Below, one piece after another: positions 1 through 21,600 of a stretch of DNA of 64,000 nucleotides. Below the pieces are notes generated by a model, which saw nothing but the letters and a program-made list of their open reading frames with translations, searched no databases and was not told the origin of the DNA. Position 1 is the stretch's first letter, and each line of letters begins with the position of its first letter. The position numbers were made by a program, and so were the translations under genes. Source of the stretch: Cristatella mucedo (Eukaryota; Bryozoa; Phylactolaemata; Cristatellidae); assembly GCA_009760855.2 (NCBI GenBank), contig WPIO01000072.1, positions 1,224,501 to 1,288,500 of the forward strand, in the 5' to 3' direction.

Positions 1-840
1 ACAGACGAACCTTGCTGCAGAGTTGTGCACCAACTGTAAGCGCCTGATTGCACATGGTCGTAGGCCAGCACGCAATGAGTTACAGAAGTCAAGATGGAAT
101 GTCACAAATGCATGTGCCAACTTAGAGCCATGAGCCACTTAGATGTGGTATCCTTATCTAAACACGCCCGGGTTTTAGCAATGTTATGTAAGCTGAAAGT
201 AGGCAGACTTGATTGTGGAGCTGATGTGGTCGTCTAACGAAAGATCGCTCTGAAGCACGACGCAGATTTCTTGCAGATTCAACAGGAGATATGCTGGCAG
301 GGCCTATTTTGAGTGTCAGCTTTTCTAATTTCTGAATCACACTTGGCTTGCCCATAACTAGTAAGTTGATTTCACCATCATTCAATTTAAGGACATTTGC
401 GGAGGTTATCAATACATTCAGCTGGGGAGTTGAGAGAATTTGACATGCTGTAGTGCAGAGAGGGATCAAAGCAAAGGTACAACTGAGTGTCATCGCATAG
501 AAGTGAAAGCCTAGATTGTGCTTGGCAATCACATCGGCAAGAGGGAGAGTATAAACCGTGAAAAGAACCGGCCCTAGCGATCAATAATATTAAATGCTGG
601 CAAAATATTAAGTAGAACAATCAGAGAAACTGTACCCAAGTCTGCATTCCTGAGAAGGTCGTCCTATGCCCTAAGCAATGCTGACAGAGTGGATTGATCA
701 GATCTAAAACCAAACGGGATCTCACTTGCTAGGTTTGAAGTTTCAATCTACTAGTTCAGCTGATCTGCCACAACTTGTTCCCATCTTTTTCATAGGAACG
801 GTAGTAGTGAGAATGCATGGAGGTTGCTCAAGTTCTGTTG
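1..840 (-). mobile_element. CR1/L2-like LINE fragment, RT region
   Basis: The minus strand encodes broken pieces of a non-LTR reverse transcriptase, with phrases such as HNLGFHFYA and VIQKLEKLTLKIG. These recur in the better copies at 15655-17330 and 42580-43700. Compared with the 15.7-17.3 kb copy it has an internal deletion near 575, where the segment around the VPQGSVLGP motif is missing. Frameshifts and stops show it is dead. It sits in the intron upstream of the first visible exon of gene 1 and may continue left of the window. Confidence 0.75.
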
Positions 841-1618
841 GTCTAGTGTTGCTTTCCTAATTAGTGGCCTTATTAATGGTGTATGGGTATGACGTAAGGC
901 TAAGGTCATATTTATTTATTACTTACAAGCAGCAGCAGCAGATCTATGCAACGTAGAAATAGCACATTTTTAATAGGGTCTGGAGGACTACTAGTTTTCT
1001 TTGGCTGGAAGATGACCTTCTGGATGAGGTCACTCAATGCCTCTTTGAATGTAGATATTGAAGTGCTGCATGGAATTGAGAGAAAGGAGTCCTGTGTGGT
1101 TGTTATTGAGCGACTGGAGTCCAGACGGGATGCTGCTCCTTATAGATGTAATCTCTGGTCTTATCTGTCTAGCTGACAACGAAGCTAGTGACGCGATCGG
1201 CTGGATCTCCATAACGATCATTAGGTAAGGAACTGATGTGGGAGCAGGTCGATCGGAGACATCAGCATTTTCAGATTGTGCATTTGTGATACAATATTTT
1301 TGATAGTAACTAGCTTTGGTGTTTGTTAGGATGGAGTGGTCTGATCTGCAATAGTTTTTGTATCCTGACAAGGGACAGTCAGTCCTTATTTTATGTATGC
1401 TTTGTCAAGCTTACGTTTAATAGGCCCAGCTAGTTTAAAGCCTGAAGCAAACCATAGGCCATATGGGCGAGGGCGAACAATGGGCTTAGTCAGAGGGGTA
1501 AACTCTACCAGCGTGTCAGCTAGTGTTGTATTGTAGCATTCTGCTAATGATTTCATGTTGAAATGAGATTGAGCAGTATGATCGAAGAAGATATTTTCTC
1601 GTGGACAGCAACGATGTC

Positions 1619-1791
1619 AAAAAAAATCCTAGCTGATTTAACAGCCTCTTTTTGTATAGCGACAGAAGAGCCTTTACGGCTATCACCACCGCTTGCAGTG
1701 GCGATAAAGAATCGCCCACCACAGGAATCGAACCCACGACCTCGGGACCGAGGTCGTGAAAGCAACCGCCTTACCTAGTGTGCCATCAGGG
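1619..1791 (-). mobile_element. SINE1 copy a (tRNA-derived)
   Basis: On the minus strand the head carries a pol III A-box-like TGGCACACTAGG (1774-1785) and a B box GGTTCGATTCC (1724-1734). It ends in a body with the GAGGCTGTTAAATCAGCT tail shared by five other copies. Between the boxes is a perfect 11-bp dyad with a 2-nt centre (1735-1758). This is a short retroposon, not a functional tRNA gene, because the body continues about 90 bp past the B box. Confidence 0.8.
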
Positions 1792-1848
1792 TCTTGAGGT
1801 TTCGCAATTCACGGAGGACTCTAGAGGCAGAGGAGGGGAAACACTGTA

Positions 1849-2462
1849 CAATTTTCCCTTGTTTATCTTGGTTGATCAGTTCCAGATTCAATTTCCATGA
1901 GTGAATGTCTGCATAGTAGGATTCTTTATTTATAAATCGAATATTTTCGTAGGTATAACATGGAAAATCTGTTCACGACCTTCTAAATAGGGTTTTAACA
2001 TTGTTAGAGCACTATGGACATGAAAGAATGCCCCTTTAATCACCATGACTCGTATTACCCAATGTATTATTCAAAGAGAAGATAAGATATTAGACCTTAC
2101 AAATATCGTGTTATTACTATTGTACATTTAGAGGATAGAATAACCAATCGTTGAACAGCAAGCTCTGATTGGCTTGGTTTCATACTTTTTTTAAGGAAAA
2201 AGTTCTTGTACACACACAAGGCGTGGTCAAGCAGCTGCACCTGGCGTTGTAGGATTTGTAGGGGTGCTCGATTACATAGGCCTGTAGTCCATATGTACAG
2301 AAATTTTAATTGTAATTCAGGGTTGAATAATTAACTCAGACAACCGAGTACACACTTTATCATTTTCACTATATCGATCAAATTTTAATGAATATATTGA
2401 AAAAACACCACGATAGAGTGAAGTTGCAAAAAATCGAAATGTGAAGTAACAAGGAACGACTG
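1849..2462. mobile_element. Tigger/pogo-like MITE, copy 1
   Basis: The right end reads inward on the minus strand as CAGTCGTTCCTTG and is flanked by TA. The left end starts CA after TA and continues with a CCTTGTTTATC motif. These termini and the TA target site fit pogo/Tigger elements. The interior matches the element at 30970-31637 in reverse orientation, including the phrase aactcagacaaccgag. No transposase is encoded. Confidence 0.65.
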
Positions 2463-2584
2463 TAGACTGGATGAGATCCACGTTTAGTCAGATGAGCAGA
2501 ATTTGATAAGAGTAGGTGATGGTAGCTTACACTTATGAGAGAGTATTTGATCGAGCATATAACCCTTTTTGTGAGTGGGTTCAG

Positions 2585-2722
2585 CATGCATGCATGCATG
2601 CATGCATGCATGCATGCATGCATGCATGCATGCATGCATGTATGTATGTATGTATGTATGTATGTATGTATGTATGTATGTATGTATGTATGTATGTATG
2701 TATGTATGTATGCATGCATGTA
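2585..2722. repeat. Bipartite tetranucleotide array (ATGC)n/(ATGT)n
   Basis: About 14 ATGC units pass abruptly into about 17 ATGT units, followed by two ATGC units and one ATGT. ATGC arrays are self-complementary. Apparent open frames across the array (for example repeated Met-His-Ala-Cys) are artefacts. Confidence 0.97.
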
Positions 2723-3394
2723 TGTCTTGTCTAAAATTTCAATTCTTTCAATGGGCTGTCTTGTAGCAGGTAAAAGCGAATGACTTTCTGCCGGACTCTA
2801 GCCCATAACTTAGGTCGGTAATAGCTAGCACTTTCCCTTTGGGCGTAGACCCATTAGCTTCAGTAGGTGAATTATTTCAATTGAACTTAAACATTCGGTT
2901 CTGGGCTTTTGAAATAATTAAAGAGATTATGTTTTTTAAGCAGGTATTTGACAAAATTCCTTCTTGGCAGAGTTTTGCCTTCAGAGACGGCTTGATTTAG
3001 GTATTAATTTGTGTAGCTTGGGCTTCTTGCAACGGGCTCAAACTGAACCGTCTAAATACTTGAACCTTTGAGTGTATTTGGCATCAATGTAAAAAAAAAG
3101 TATTGGTCCATGTACTTCGGGCAAATCTTGTACCTATGTGTCCAGTCTTACAGTTAGCTATTGCAATTAACTTAGTAGAATTAATTAATAGAATTAATTG
3201 ACTTAGTAAAGTACACCAGCCTGGCGCCGAATAAGGAGCAGCTGTATGTTCTCAGCATGCTAGTTGTGCTCTGGGTCGATTGTGCTTCGTCTAATATTAT
3301 CTTCATTGCACAATAAAGCATCTTGCAAGTGTAGCACGAAACTAGTGTTCGTGCATTGTTTGTAGGGTTTAAGTGTCTTACCGTTTCTTTTTAG

Positions 3395-14382
<10,988 letters not shown>

Positions 14383-14905
14383 AGTTTAGCATTCCAGCTA
14401 GTGGCCACTTTTATTTTGGCTGCTGAGGTGTTCGTTGAGAACCTGTGACAATTTTTTTAAACTTTTTCTAGCATTAGCTTTTGGATTGAGTTAAATGCCA
14501 GTGCTCAGAATCGTAACTGGGTCTGGCGTCGAGCTGTCGTGTTTGGCTAGAGTGTCACAGCCAATATTCCATCGTTCATCATTCCAAGCACAACCTCTCG
14601 GCTGTACTTTATATGTTGTACAAATGTTCGCTCGTTATATCCGAGGGCGTACCTTTCTACATTTATTGCATTCCGTCAACATAAGCAGCTATCACTTTCG
14701 GTGCAGATGGCTGATGCTGTATACGCCCAGACTTGTATGTGGCAACAGCCACGTGACCGTTTAGTGCCATTCTTGTGCAAGCAGCAAATCTCCATTGTTT
14801 TTCAAACTGGATCCAGCCCCTGCATCAATTACATATTGACTGTATAATGCAATAATTGTATTTATATGCCGAAGCTCCAATTTTAATAAAGTTCTTTTTA
14901 GTCGG
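14383..14905 (+). other. Gene 1 3' UTR
   Basis: Sequence after the stop turns AT-rich and no longer codes in the tail frame. It runs to just past the AATAAA at 14885. A GT-rich cleavage-downstream element is plausible just after (ggtgagacatgttttc). Confidence 0.6.
14885..14890 (+). terminator. Poly(A) signal of gene 1
   Basis: Canonical AATAAA about 500 nt after the stop codon, followed by a T-rich stretch. It is the first good AATAAA after the stop. Confidence 0.65.
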
Positions 14906-15371
14906 TGAGACATGTTTTCCTAAGATTTATACAGACTTGCTCACTTTAGATTAGCAAAAGCACTCACTGCCCAACATTTAGGTCGATTCTACAGCCCGGT
15001 TAGGCTTGTGCTCGCTTGGGCAAGAGGACGGCAGTGGGCTTTGCTAAGCCTTTCCCCCACTGCCCCAGTCGCCCGAGATGACAAGGGAAATGGCCAGAAG
15101 GAACAGCTGCTGGTCTGTAGCCCACGAACTTCATTCTCAGGCGCTATTCACAGAGCATAATCCGAAGCAGAATACTCGAGTGAAGTCTCGGCGGCGCCTG
15201 AGCCAACTGCCTTGGCCGGCCACCGGCATAACTAGCTTGTTCATAGCTCTCAACGAAGTGCATGGAGAAGAGGGCCAAAGACTTGATCCCCTAGTGGATC
15301 GCACCGTAGACCAAGAAATGCATTCAGCACCCAAGTTCAAACAAATAAAAAAATTGGATTCATTTGCATAT

Positions 15372-15449
15372 CAACCTAGGAGACTTTAGTCTCTATTCAG
15401 GCTTCGGAAATGTCGATGGGCTCGAGTCCACGACCTTGGTCGTACAAGG
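15372..15449 (-). mobile_element. SINE2 remnant
   Basis: In minus sense the tail (gcctgaatagagactaaagt) and a B-box-like GGACTCGAGCCC are recognisable, as in the copies at 53124 and 61968. The head beyond 15449 has diverged. Confidence 0.55.
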
Positions 15450-15654
15450 TGAACCCTTTGTCCCCAAGCCAAGTTCAACGTATTCTAGAGGGAGACTACC
15501 GATTTTTGTAGACGAGGCCACACCAGCCTGCCAGGCAGGTAGACTTCAGGGCTCAGATTAAAAATCCATGTAAAGTGTCTAAATAAGATTAAGCTCTATA
15601 AAGGCGTTATACAAATTTATTAATAGTATTAATCTACAACTGGGTTTATAATAA

Positions 15655-17330
15655 TAATAGTACACTTGACTAAACGCCCTCAAGAGAACTCAAATCTCTT
15701 TCTAGGCGCTTTACATTTGCTGCAGAGGAAACGCGATCAAATGGTGAGTGGTATCATGCTTGGTAAAACAGTAACAATAACATGGTTAGGGGTGACATGC
15801 ACAGGGTCAGCATGCGTGTGGTTAGTGGCAGCATGCAACAGTGTCAGCACTTATAAGTACATGAAGAACGAATCACATGGACCCACTAAAGGCTGTCCTA
15901 AATAGGTGCGTTTTTAAGTTCTTTTTAAATGTGGCCAAGTCAGTGGATGACGTAACGCAACTCGGGAGTAAGTTCTAGGCTTTGAGAGCATAGAAACTAA
16001 AGGCACGGTCTCCTAAGGATTTGAGGTTTGTACGAGGTATGGGTAAACAGTTAGATTCCGAAAAGCAGATGGTGCGATGCTTGGCCTGGTGGGGGAGTAG
16101 ATCTGACAGATAGGCTGAAGCCATTAAATGAAGGGACCTAAAAGTGAGCGACAAAACCTTGAAGTCAATCCGTTGCTTGACTGGTAGCCAGTGCAGGTCG
16201 GGGAGAAGTGGTGTGATGTGGCAACTGCGACGCTCATGACAGACGAACCTAGCTGAAGAGTTTTGCACCAGCTGTAAGCGCCTGATTGCACATGCCGGTA
16301 GGCCAGCAAGCGGAAGTCAAGATGGGATGTCACGAATTCATGGACCAACATAGATGTAGTATCCTTATCTAAACAAGCCAGAATTTCAGCAATGTTATGT
16401 AGCTGAAAGTAGGCAGATTTGATTGTGGAGCTGATGTGGTCGTCTAACGAAAGGTCACTTTGGAATGTGACACCTAGAGTTCGTGCAGCTTCAGCAGGAG
16501 ATATGCTGGCAGAGCCGAGTTTGAGCGTTAGCCTTTCCAATTTCTGAATCACACGTGTTTGCTCATAACTAATAAGTTGGGGTTTATCATCATTTAATAT
16601 AAGAAAATTTGCTGCAATCCATATGTGGATGTCGTCAATACATGCTGCAAGGGAGTTGAGAGATTTCGAGGTGCTCGAAGGCTGGCAGGGATAAAAGCAC
16701 AGGTGCAACTGAATTTCATCCGCATAGAAGTGAAAGCCTAGATTGTGCTCGGCAATTACATCGGCAAGAGGGAGAGTATAAACCGTGAAAAGAACCGGAC
16801 CTAGCACGGAGCCCTGAGGTACCCCATATTTCCGAGGATCATGCCTCGGATGATCTTTTCCCCTTCACACCAATACTCTGGCGTCTTCCACTGAGGTAGC
16901 ACATGAACCATTGCAGGGCAGTGCCAGTGATATTCAGGCGAGATGAGAGGCGCTCAAGAAGAACTTAGGGATCGATAGTATCAAAAGCTGCCGAAAGATC
17001 GAGCAAAACAAGCAGATACCCTACCCATGTCTGCATTTCTAAGCAGGTCGTTGTACACCCTAACCAATGATGATTCTGTGGAGTGATTAGCTCTCAAGCC
17101 AGACTGGAATTTACTAGAATGGTTTGAAGTTTCAATGTATGAGTTCAACCGGTCTGCCACAACTCGTTCCAGTGTCTTTGATATGAATGATAGAAGGAAG
17201 ACTGGTTGGTAGTTGCTCAAGTTCTCTGGATCTAGTGTTGCCCAGTCTTGTTTTAGGCAGCTATTAAAACAGCTTCCCCTAGGAGATCCCTTCTGTCCCA
17301 AAATGCCATCTCGCAATTGTTATATTGAGT
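15655..17330 (-). mobile_element. CR1/L2-like LINE, best copy, RT and 3' end
   Basis: Minus strand, 5' to 3'. It encodes LDPENLSNYQPVFLLSFISK and TLERVVADRLNSYIE with FQSGLRANHSTES (fingers), LLVLLDLS-like remnants, LGPVLFTVYTLPLADVI and FHFYADEIQLHLCF (the A/F-x-D-D-type box, here YADE). Then comes the C-terminal LKLGSASISPAEAARTLGV region. The 3' end has the tail that includes tgtaaagcgcctagaaaga followed by a short AT-rich repeat. Frameshifts and a changed catalytic aspartate show it is inactive. The 5' half (endonuclease) is missing. Confidence 0.85.
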
Positions 17331-18132
17331 TGGAGGCAGCATCCCTTTTGCACGCAAAATCTGGCTTTGTTTCAGAGAATTTTTATAAACACGATGACCT
17401 CGCCCTATAACCCGGCGCTACACAGGGAAAATACTGTCTCTGTACTTGAAGCACTTCAACCAAGGTCAGGCATAACCTGCACAGGCAAGATCTCGAACTC
17501 AAGGGTCACGACTCGCAGCACCAGGTCAAGGCTCCCATTCGGTCTACAGAAACCCCCAGTGCTCCGAATGCCGCTTTAATGGAGGCCCAGTCCCTACGTA
17601 GAAAGCGTTTCTCCTAGCCCCTCCTTAGCAGCAGAATAAATCACGTGCTCCTATACGAACGTGTTCAATGTCAGCCATCCGTGCGTGGAACCTTCTCACC
17701 GAATGCCCGACTTCGGAACACCTGCGGTCGTCTGTTGGGGGTGTGACTGCCTGCACCCCTCCCAGCTTAAAGCCGGTAGGTCGCTGCCAGAATGGCTCCG
17801 CTGTCGCTCCTACTGAGTCCTTCTAGCCACGCCGTGGCTGCTTTGACGCTGACGCTCCGGCTCCCATTGACGCCTGCTCTCAAGACATTGTCCCCCCCTG
17901 CTGAAATAGTTTTACTAATTGACCTCCACCAACCTTGGCCAGCGAGAAAACCGCAGACCACGTGCAGGGCATAATCGCTCACCTGCAAAGCTTACAGCAC
18001 CGTGTTGCTTCCTGCCATCCCAGTCATTTCTTATTCAGTTCACTACCCTGTCATAAAACATAAAGCTAAGCCATACAATCCATTCCACATTCAGTCAATC
18101 GCACTACATTATGCCTAGCACCGTGCTACTAC

Positions 18133-18875
18133 TGTACCCAGGCTGGGTTCGGTTGGCTGGGACCGGACGGCTTTAGTGAGGGTTAGGGTCACCGGCTAGG
18201 CCGGGGTCGGACCCTACGGCATGGCCGGATGTATGCGGTGACGTGGGGTCACCGGGGCTCTTGGGTACGGGAAGTTGGCCAAGTAAGTCGTGGTGTTAGA
18301 GGCTACCGGTCTCGCCGAGTTATGCACCTGGATTCGTGCAGGCATGCTCCGGCGATGCTGCCACGCACGCAAGGGAACGAGTACCCAAGGCCCGAGCGGA
18401 GCTGGATAGCTCGCTAGTTGTTGACTTGTTTATACCGCGTTCCCCCCCGTGTAGTGTGTTCGTGACCCCCCCCCCGTGTGTTGGCGTCTTTCGGTGGAAG
18501 CTTACGACTGTGGTAGTTGTCGACTCGGACTAGCCAAGCAGTTACTCAGCCAGCCGGGTTTTGGACGGCGTACGCTCGTACTGTTGGATTCGGAGTCGGT
18601 ACAACGACAGGACTGCAGAAGCCGACTGACCCCAACTAATACATTTGTTCGCGCTTGCTGCGTCGTCTTGCGCCCCCGTAGTGTATTGTGTATAGGACCC
18701 TCCCTGTAGACTTGTTTAGTTCCCCCGTTGTTGTTGGCGCATGCGTTATTATAAAGATGTTTAACCTGACGGCCGCTCGTCTTACCCTAGCTCGGCAGCA
18801 TGGCTAGCGGCAGCGTGGCCGGAGTATGGCGGGGTTTGGCGGGAAATAGCCTTTGACCCCAGGAACTCGGTTACA
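18133..18875 (+). mobile_element. Solo LTR with 4-bp target duplication
   Basis: The element begins TGTACCCAGG and ends CTCGGTTACA, giving TG...CA ends with a short imperfect inverted repeat (TGTAC-C / GGTTACA). It is flanked by CTAC on both sides (18129-18132 and 18876-18879). It is 743 bp, GC-rich, with two C-runs near 18445-18475 and a TATAAA-like run near 18752. No internal gag-pol sequence lies beside it, so a solo LTR from recombination is likely. The strand is nominal. Confidence 0.7.
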
Positions 18876-19345
18876 CTACTAACCGCCCGGCCTTGCTTCA
18901 GAAGTAGAGTTGTCTCTCCGCCCAGCGATCATTTATCTCAAACCCTTCCTAGATGGCATTAAGCTACATGTTTGTGCATGCACGAGTGTGCACGTGCGTG
19001 CGTGCGCGCGTGTGTGTGTGTGTGTGTATATGTGTGCAATGCACTTTTACTAATGCTGACGGGGGCAGACCCCCCCAGTGCTTGCTCAGCTGGATCTTTC
19101 GACCGAGTTCGATAGTGGTCTCCCTGAAGCCTTTCTTGAACGCCTATTCTCCCGCCTGGACCTTATTGACATAGCACTGCAGTGATTTCGTATCTCAGTG
19201 AGCGGCTTCAGAGCGCAGACGTCAAAAGAATTGCTTGACAAAGTATAGGGTTTCCGATTCAATGTGGTCTAGGTCTAATTCTTTTCACACATTATGCACA
19301 TCACATTACAATGATCTTTCTCTTGCTGATTTCATCGCCAGGAAA

Positions 19346-19540
19346 AATACTAGCCTATTTACCAGCCTCTTTTGTATAGAGACAGAATAGCTTTTACGAC
19401 TATCACTACCACTTGCAGCGGCAATACTCCTGTATTGCCGCTGCAACCCACCGCACCTGTAACCCACCGCAGGATTCGAACCCACAACATCTGGACCAAG
19501 GTCGTGAAAAGCAACCGCCTTAACCATTCTGCTATCAAGC
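19346..19540 (-). mobile_element. SINE1 copy e with internal palindrome
   Basis: Minus-oriented SINE1 with tail, body and B box GGTTCGAATCC. The body hairpin has grown into a perfect 15-bp inverted repeat with a TCCT loop at 19413-19446, and a short duplicated acccaccgca stretch follows. Confidence 0.75.
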
Positions 19541-19779
19541 AAAACTTTGACTTCTATTTCCATAATTATTCCGCTCAGCTACATTGGTGCTTCGAACGGC
19601 CTTAATCACATTCTGAACCCGAATCTATCTCAACATGCTTGCGGCTTATATTGCTGAAATATGCAATACAATGGGAACAAAAATGGGTCTAGTAGATTCA
19701 GAAAACCTTTGCCACTTAAACACTCTCTCACCCTCAAATATTGATACAGTCTATATCTCTGTGGAGCCATTGAGTCTAG

Positions 19780-20120
19780 CATTCTGTTTTAACGAGAGTA
19801 CCGCAGCCAAGTTAGTTTATCAACTTGTGACATCTCGCGTAATTTTCAGTAACTCTAGTAAGTTTTGCTGCCTGCCCACGTCGATCTGACCTGCGATTGC
19901 TCCCCTGCTATAGTGAACAAAGCACACCGAGTTCAAGCTGCTTTATTCACTTCCAGGTTACTTTATTTTAGGGCTTTGGTTTACCTGTATTGAATATTTC
20001 ATCAGATATCCTCACTGACCAGCCGGTTCCTCAAAATATTTCATTAGCCGTGCCTATAAATAAACTCAAATGTTTTGGAGATCATGCCTTTAGTTCCCTA
20101 AGCGCTACTTACATAATTCA
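19780..20120 (+). mobile_element. Decayed LINE RT C-terminal fragment
   Basis: Plus-strand text includes STAAKLVYQLVTSRVIFSNS, matching the (T)xxKLVxAFVTSxLDxCNS stretch of the CR1/L2-like family copies here. Stops follow soon after. Confidence 0.55.
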
Positions 20121-20589
20121 CTTATAGTCTCGAAATATCTCATGTATGAAGCAACCAAAGATGATGAGAGGTTTTTCACTTGCTTGCAGCGAACGATATA
20201 GCCTCGTATTGAATGGTGCAAGATTCAAATCCGCGATCTAGTTCATGACTTGAGACAATCTCAATTGCTCTTGTTAGTATCACTAGTCACTTTATATGAT
20301 TCCTTATCAGCCTATCTGAAGTGCCTAGAATACATTATAGTTCTATTGGGGAACGGTATTCTTAGTCTCACAGGGCGATAGTGTGGCCCGCCAACTAAGC
20401 GAAGAAGAGGGCATGCAAGCAGCAGCGGAAATCATTCCAGGAGCAGGTCCAGCATGAAGGCATTCCTTTGGTAGAGCGATGGCACTTTCTCGACCTCCAA
20501 CATCTCAAACTCTATCTCAGCTACCAGACAGCATCGATTACAACAGACACACTTGGGAGGATGCTGGGAACAGAAAGTGGCTTGCTAAC

Positions 20590-20640
20590 AAGCGAGGTTT
20601 GCTTGTAACCGAGTTGCTTATAACCAATGTGTGTTAAATA
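20590..20640 (+). repeat. Tigger-end-like sequence
   Basis: gcttgtaaccgagttgctta followed by taacca resembles the right terminal region of the element ending at 25342 (ttacaagcaactt and gttgcttataacca), in the same orientation. It may be a fragment left when other elements inserted. Confidence 0.4.
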
Positions 20641-20819
20641 ATAACCACACGTGTGAAATGTGGTCTGTGTTTCCGTGTGAACGATTCAGATCGCTGGGAA
20701 CGCCGGCAAACTGCCGGTGCAGGCAGTCCGGTAGTGGCCTAAACCACCCCAGGGTCTAACAGCTGGTGGCTGTGGCCTATGAACGGGCCGGTGCCCAGCT
20801 GTGGTCTGGCGACAGTGAT

Positions 20820-21600
20820 TTATCCGCAGGCCGACTTTGTCCTCCCTCTAACCCACCCTAAGGGTGAGCTGTGGCTGGGAGGGAGTGAGGGAAGAGGGAC
20901 CGCGAGCTTGAGAGAGGACAGCTGTGCTTGGGGGAGCGCAGCGAGCGAGCTGGCGAGAATACGCGAGATTCCTGCGGACCAGCTGCCATGCAAGGTGATT
21001 AAAGCAGGTAATAATATTGCCGAGGTACGGCCTTCGTACCTCGGCGGGCGACCAGAGAGCACTTTTTCGGCCTGAACTGCATGCCCAAGGTCAGGGCGGC
21101 CGGCTCGGAAGCCCAGATCAGGGCCTGCAGACGTGCCTGAGAATAAAGCGAGGTCGTTTGCCACGGTGCAGACAGACAGAGCGGTGTCGCTCAGCATGAA
21201 GCTAGATCACAGGTTGCTGCCGGAGTGCCTGATGACCGGCTCCATCGCCAGATCAAATAAGATCAGCGACACAGGGTCGCCCGGTCGGACGCACCCAACG
21301 TCGAGAAAGCTGTAAATGACACGCCGGGCACCCGCAGCTCCAGGAGCGAGCAATCGTAGAGACGCTCCACGAATACGCAGAAGTCCTCGTCTACCCTGTC
21401 GTGCCAGAGTACACGGAGCAGAGAGACGTGTGGAGTACTGCAAAAGGCGTTCTGCAGGCCGATGAACGCCGAGTTGACCGCGCCAGCCCCTTGCCGATCC
21501 CTCGCCTGGTCAAGGTGCTCTCCACTAGGAAGGACTGCTCGAGGCAGCCCTCCACACCCGACACGAAGCCCTTCTTGCTTGGGAGACCGAACATCACAGC
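20820..21600 (-). mobile_element. Second LINE family: decayed reverse transcriptase
   Basis: Minus strand, split over two frames. It encodes AFIGLQNAFCSTPHVSLLRV (palm motif normally D-x-x-x-A-F), VERLYDCSLLELRVPG and, after a frameshift, CVRPGDPVSLILFDLAMEPV (the G-V-R-Q-G-D-P-L-S-P-x-L-F block). Near 21160 SVCTVANDLALFS stands where the YADD box belongs. The sequence differs from the CR1/L2-like copies and fits R2/NeSL-like or Tx1-like RTs. The element is inactive. Confidence 0.75.

Larger units (their letters stand above)
1..3394 (+). other. Gene 1 intron, partial (3' end only)
   Basis: The first visible exon of gene 1 begins at 3395 after a pyrimidine-rich acceptor, and it needs one coding base from an upstream exon. 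I found no exon in this stretch, so it is read as the 3' part of an intron of at least 3.4 kb. It holds a LINE fragment, one SINE1, one Tigger-like MITE and a bipartite tetranucleotide array. I see nothing specific in 840-1610 or 2760-3390. Confidence 0.6.

Noticed and set aside
1724-1785. tRNA gene on the minus strand
   Set aside because: A and B boxes are present, but the region between is a simple dyad, no cloverleaf acceptor stem closes, and the body continues; five more copies make it a SINE.
2378-2783. Open frames of 63-113 codons over the ATGC/ATGT array
   Set aside because: They are pure microsatellite translation (repeated Cys-Met and Tyr-Ile-His-Thr) on both strands and have no splice or codon support.
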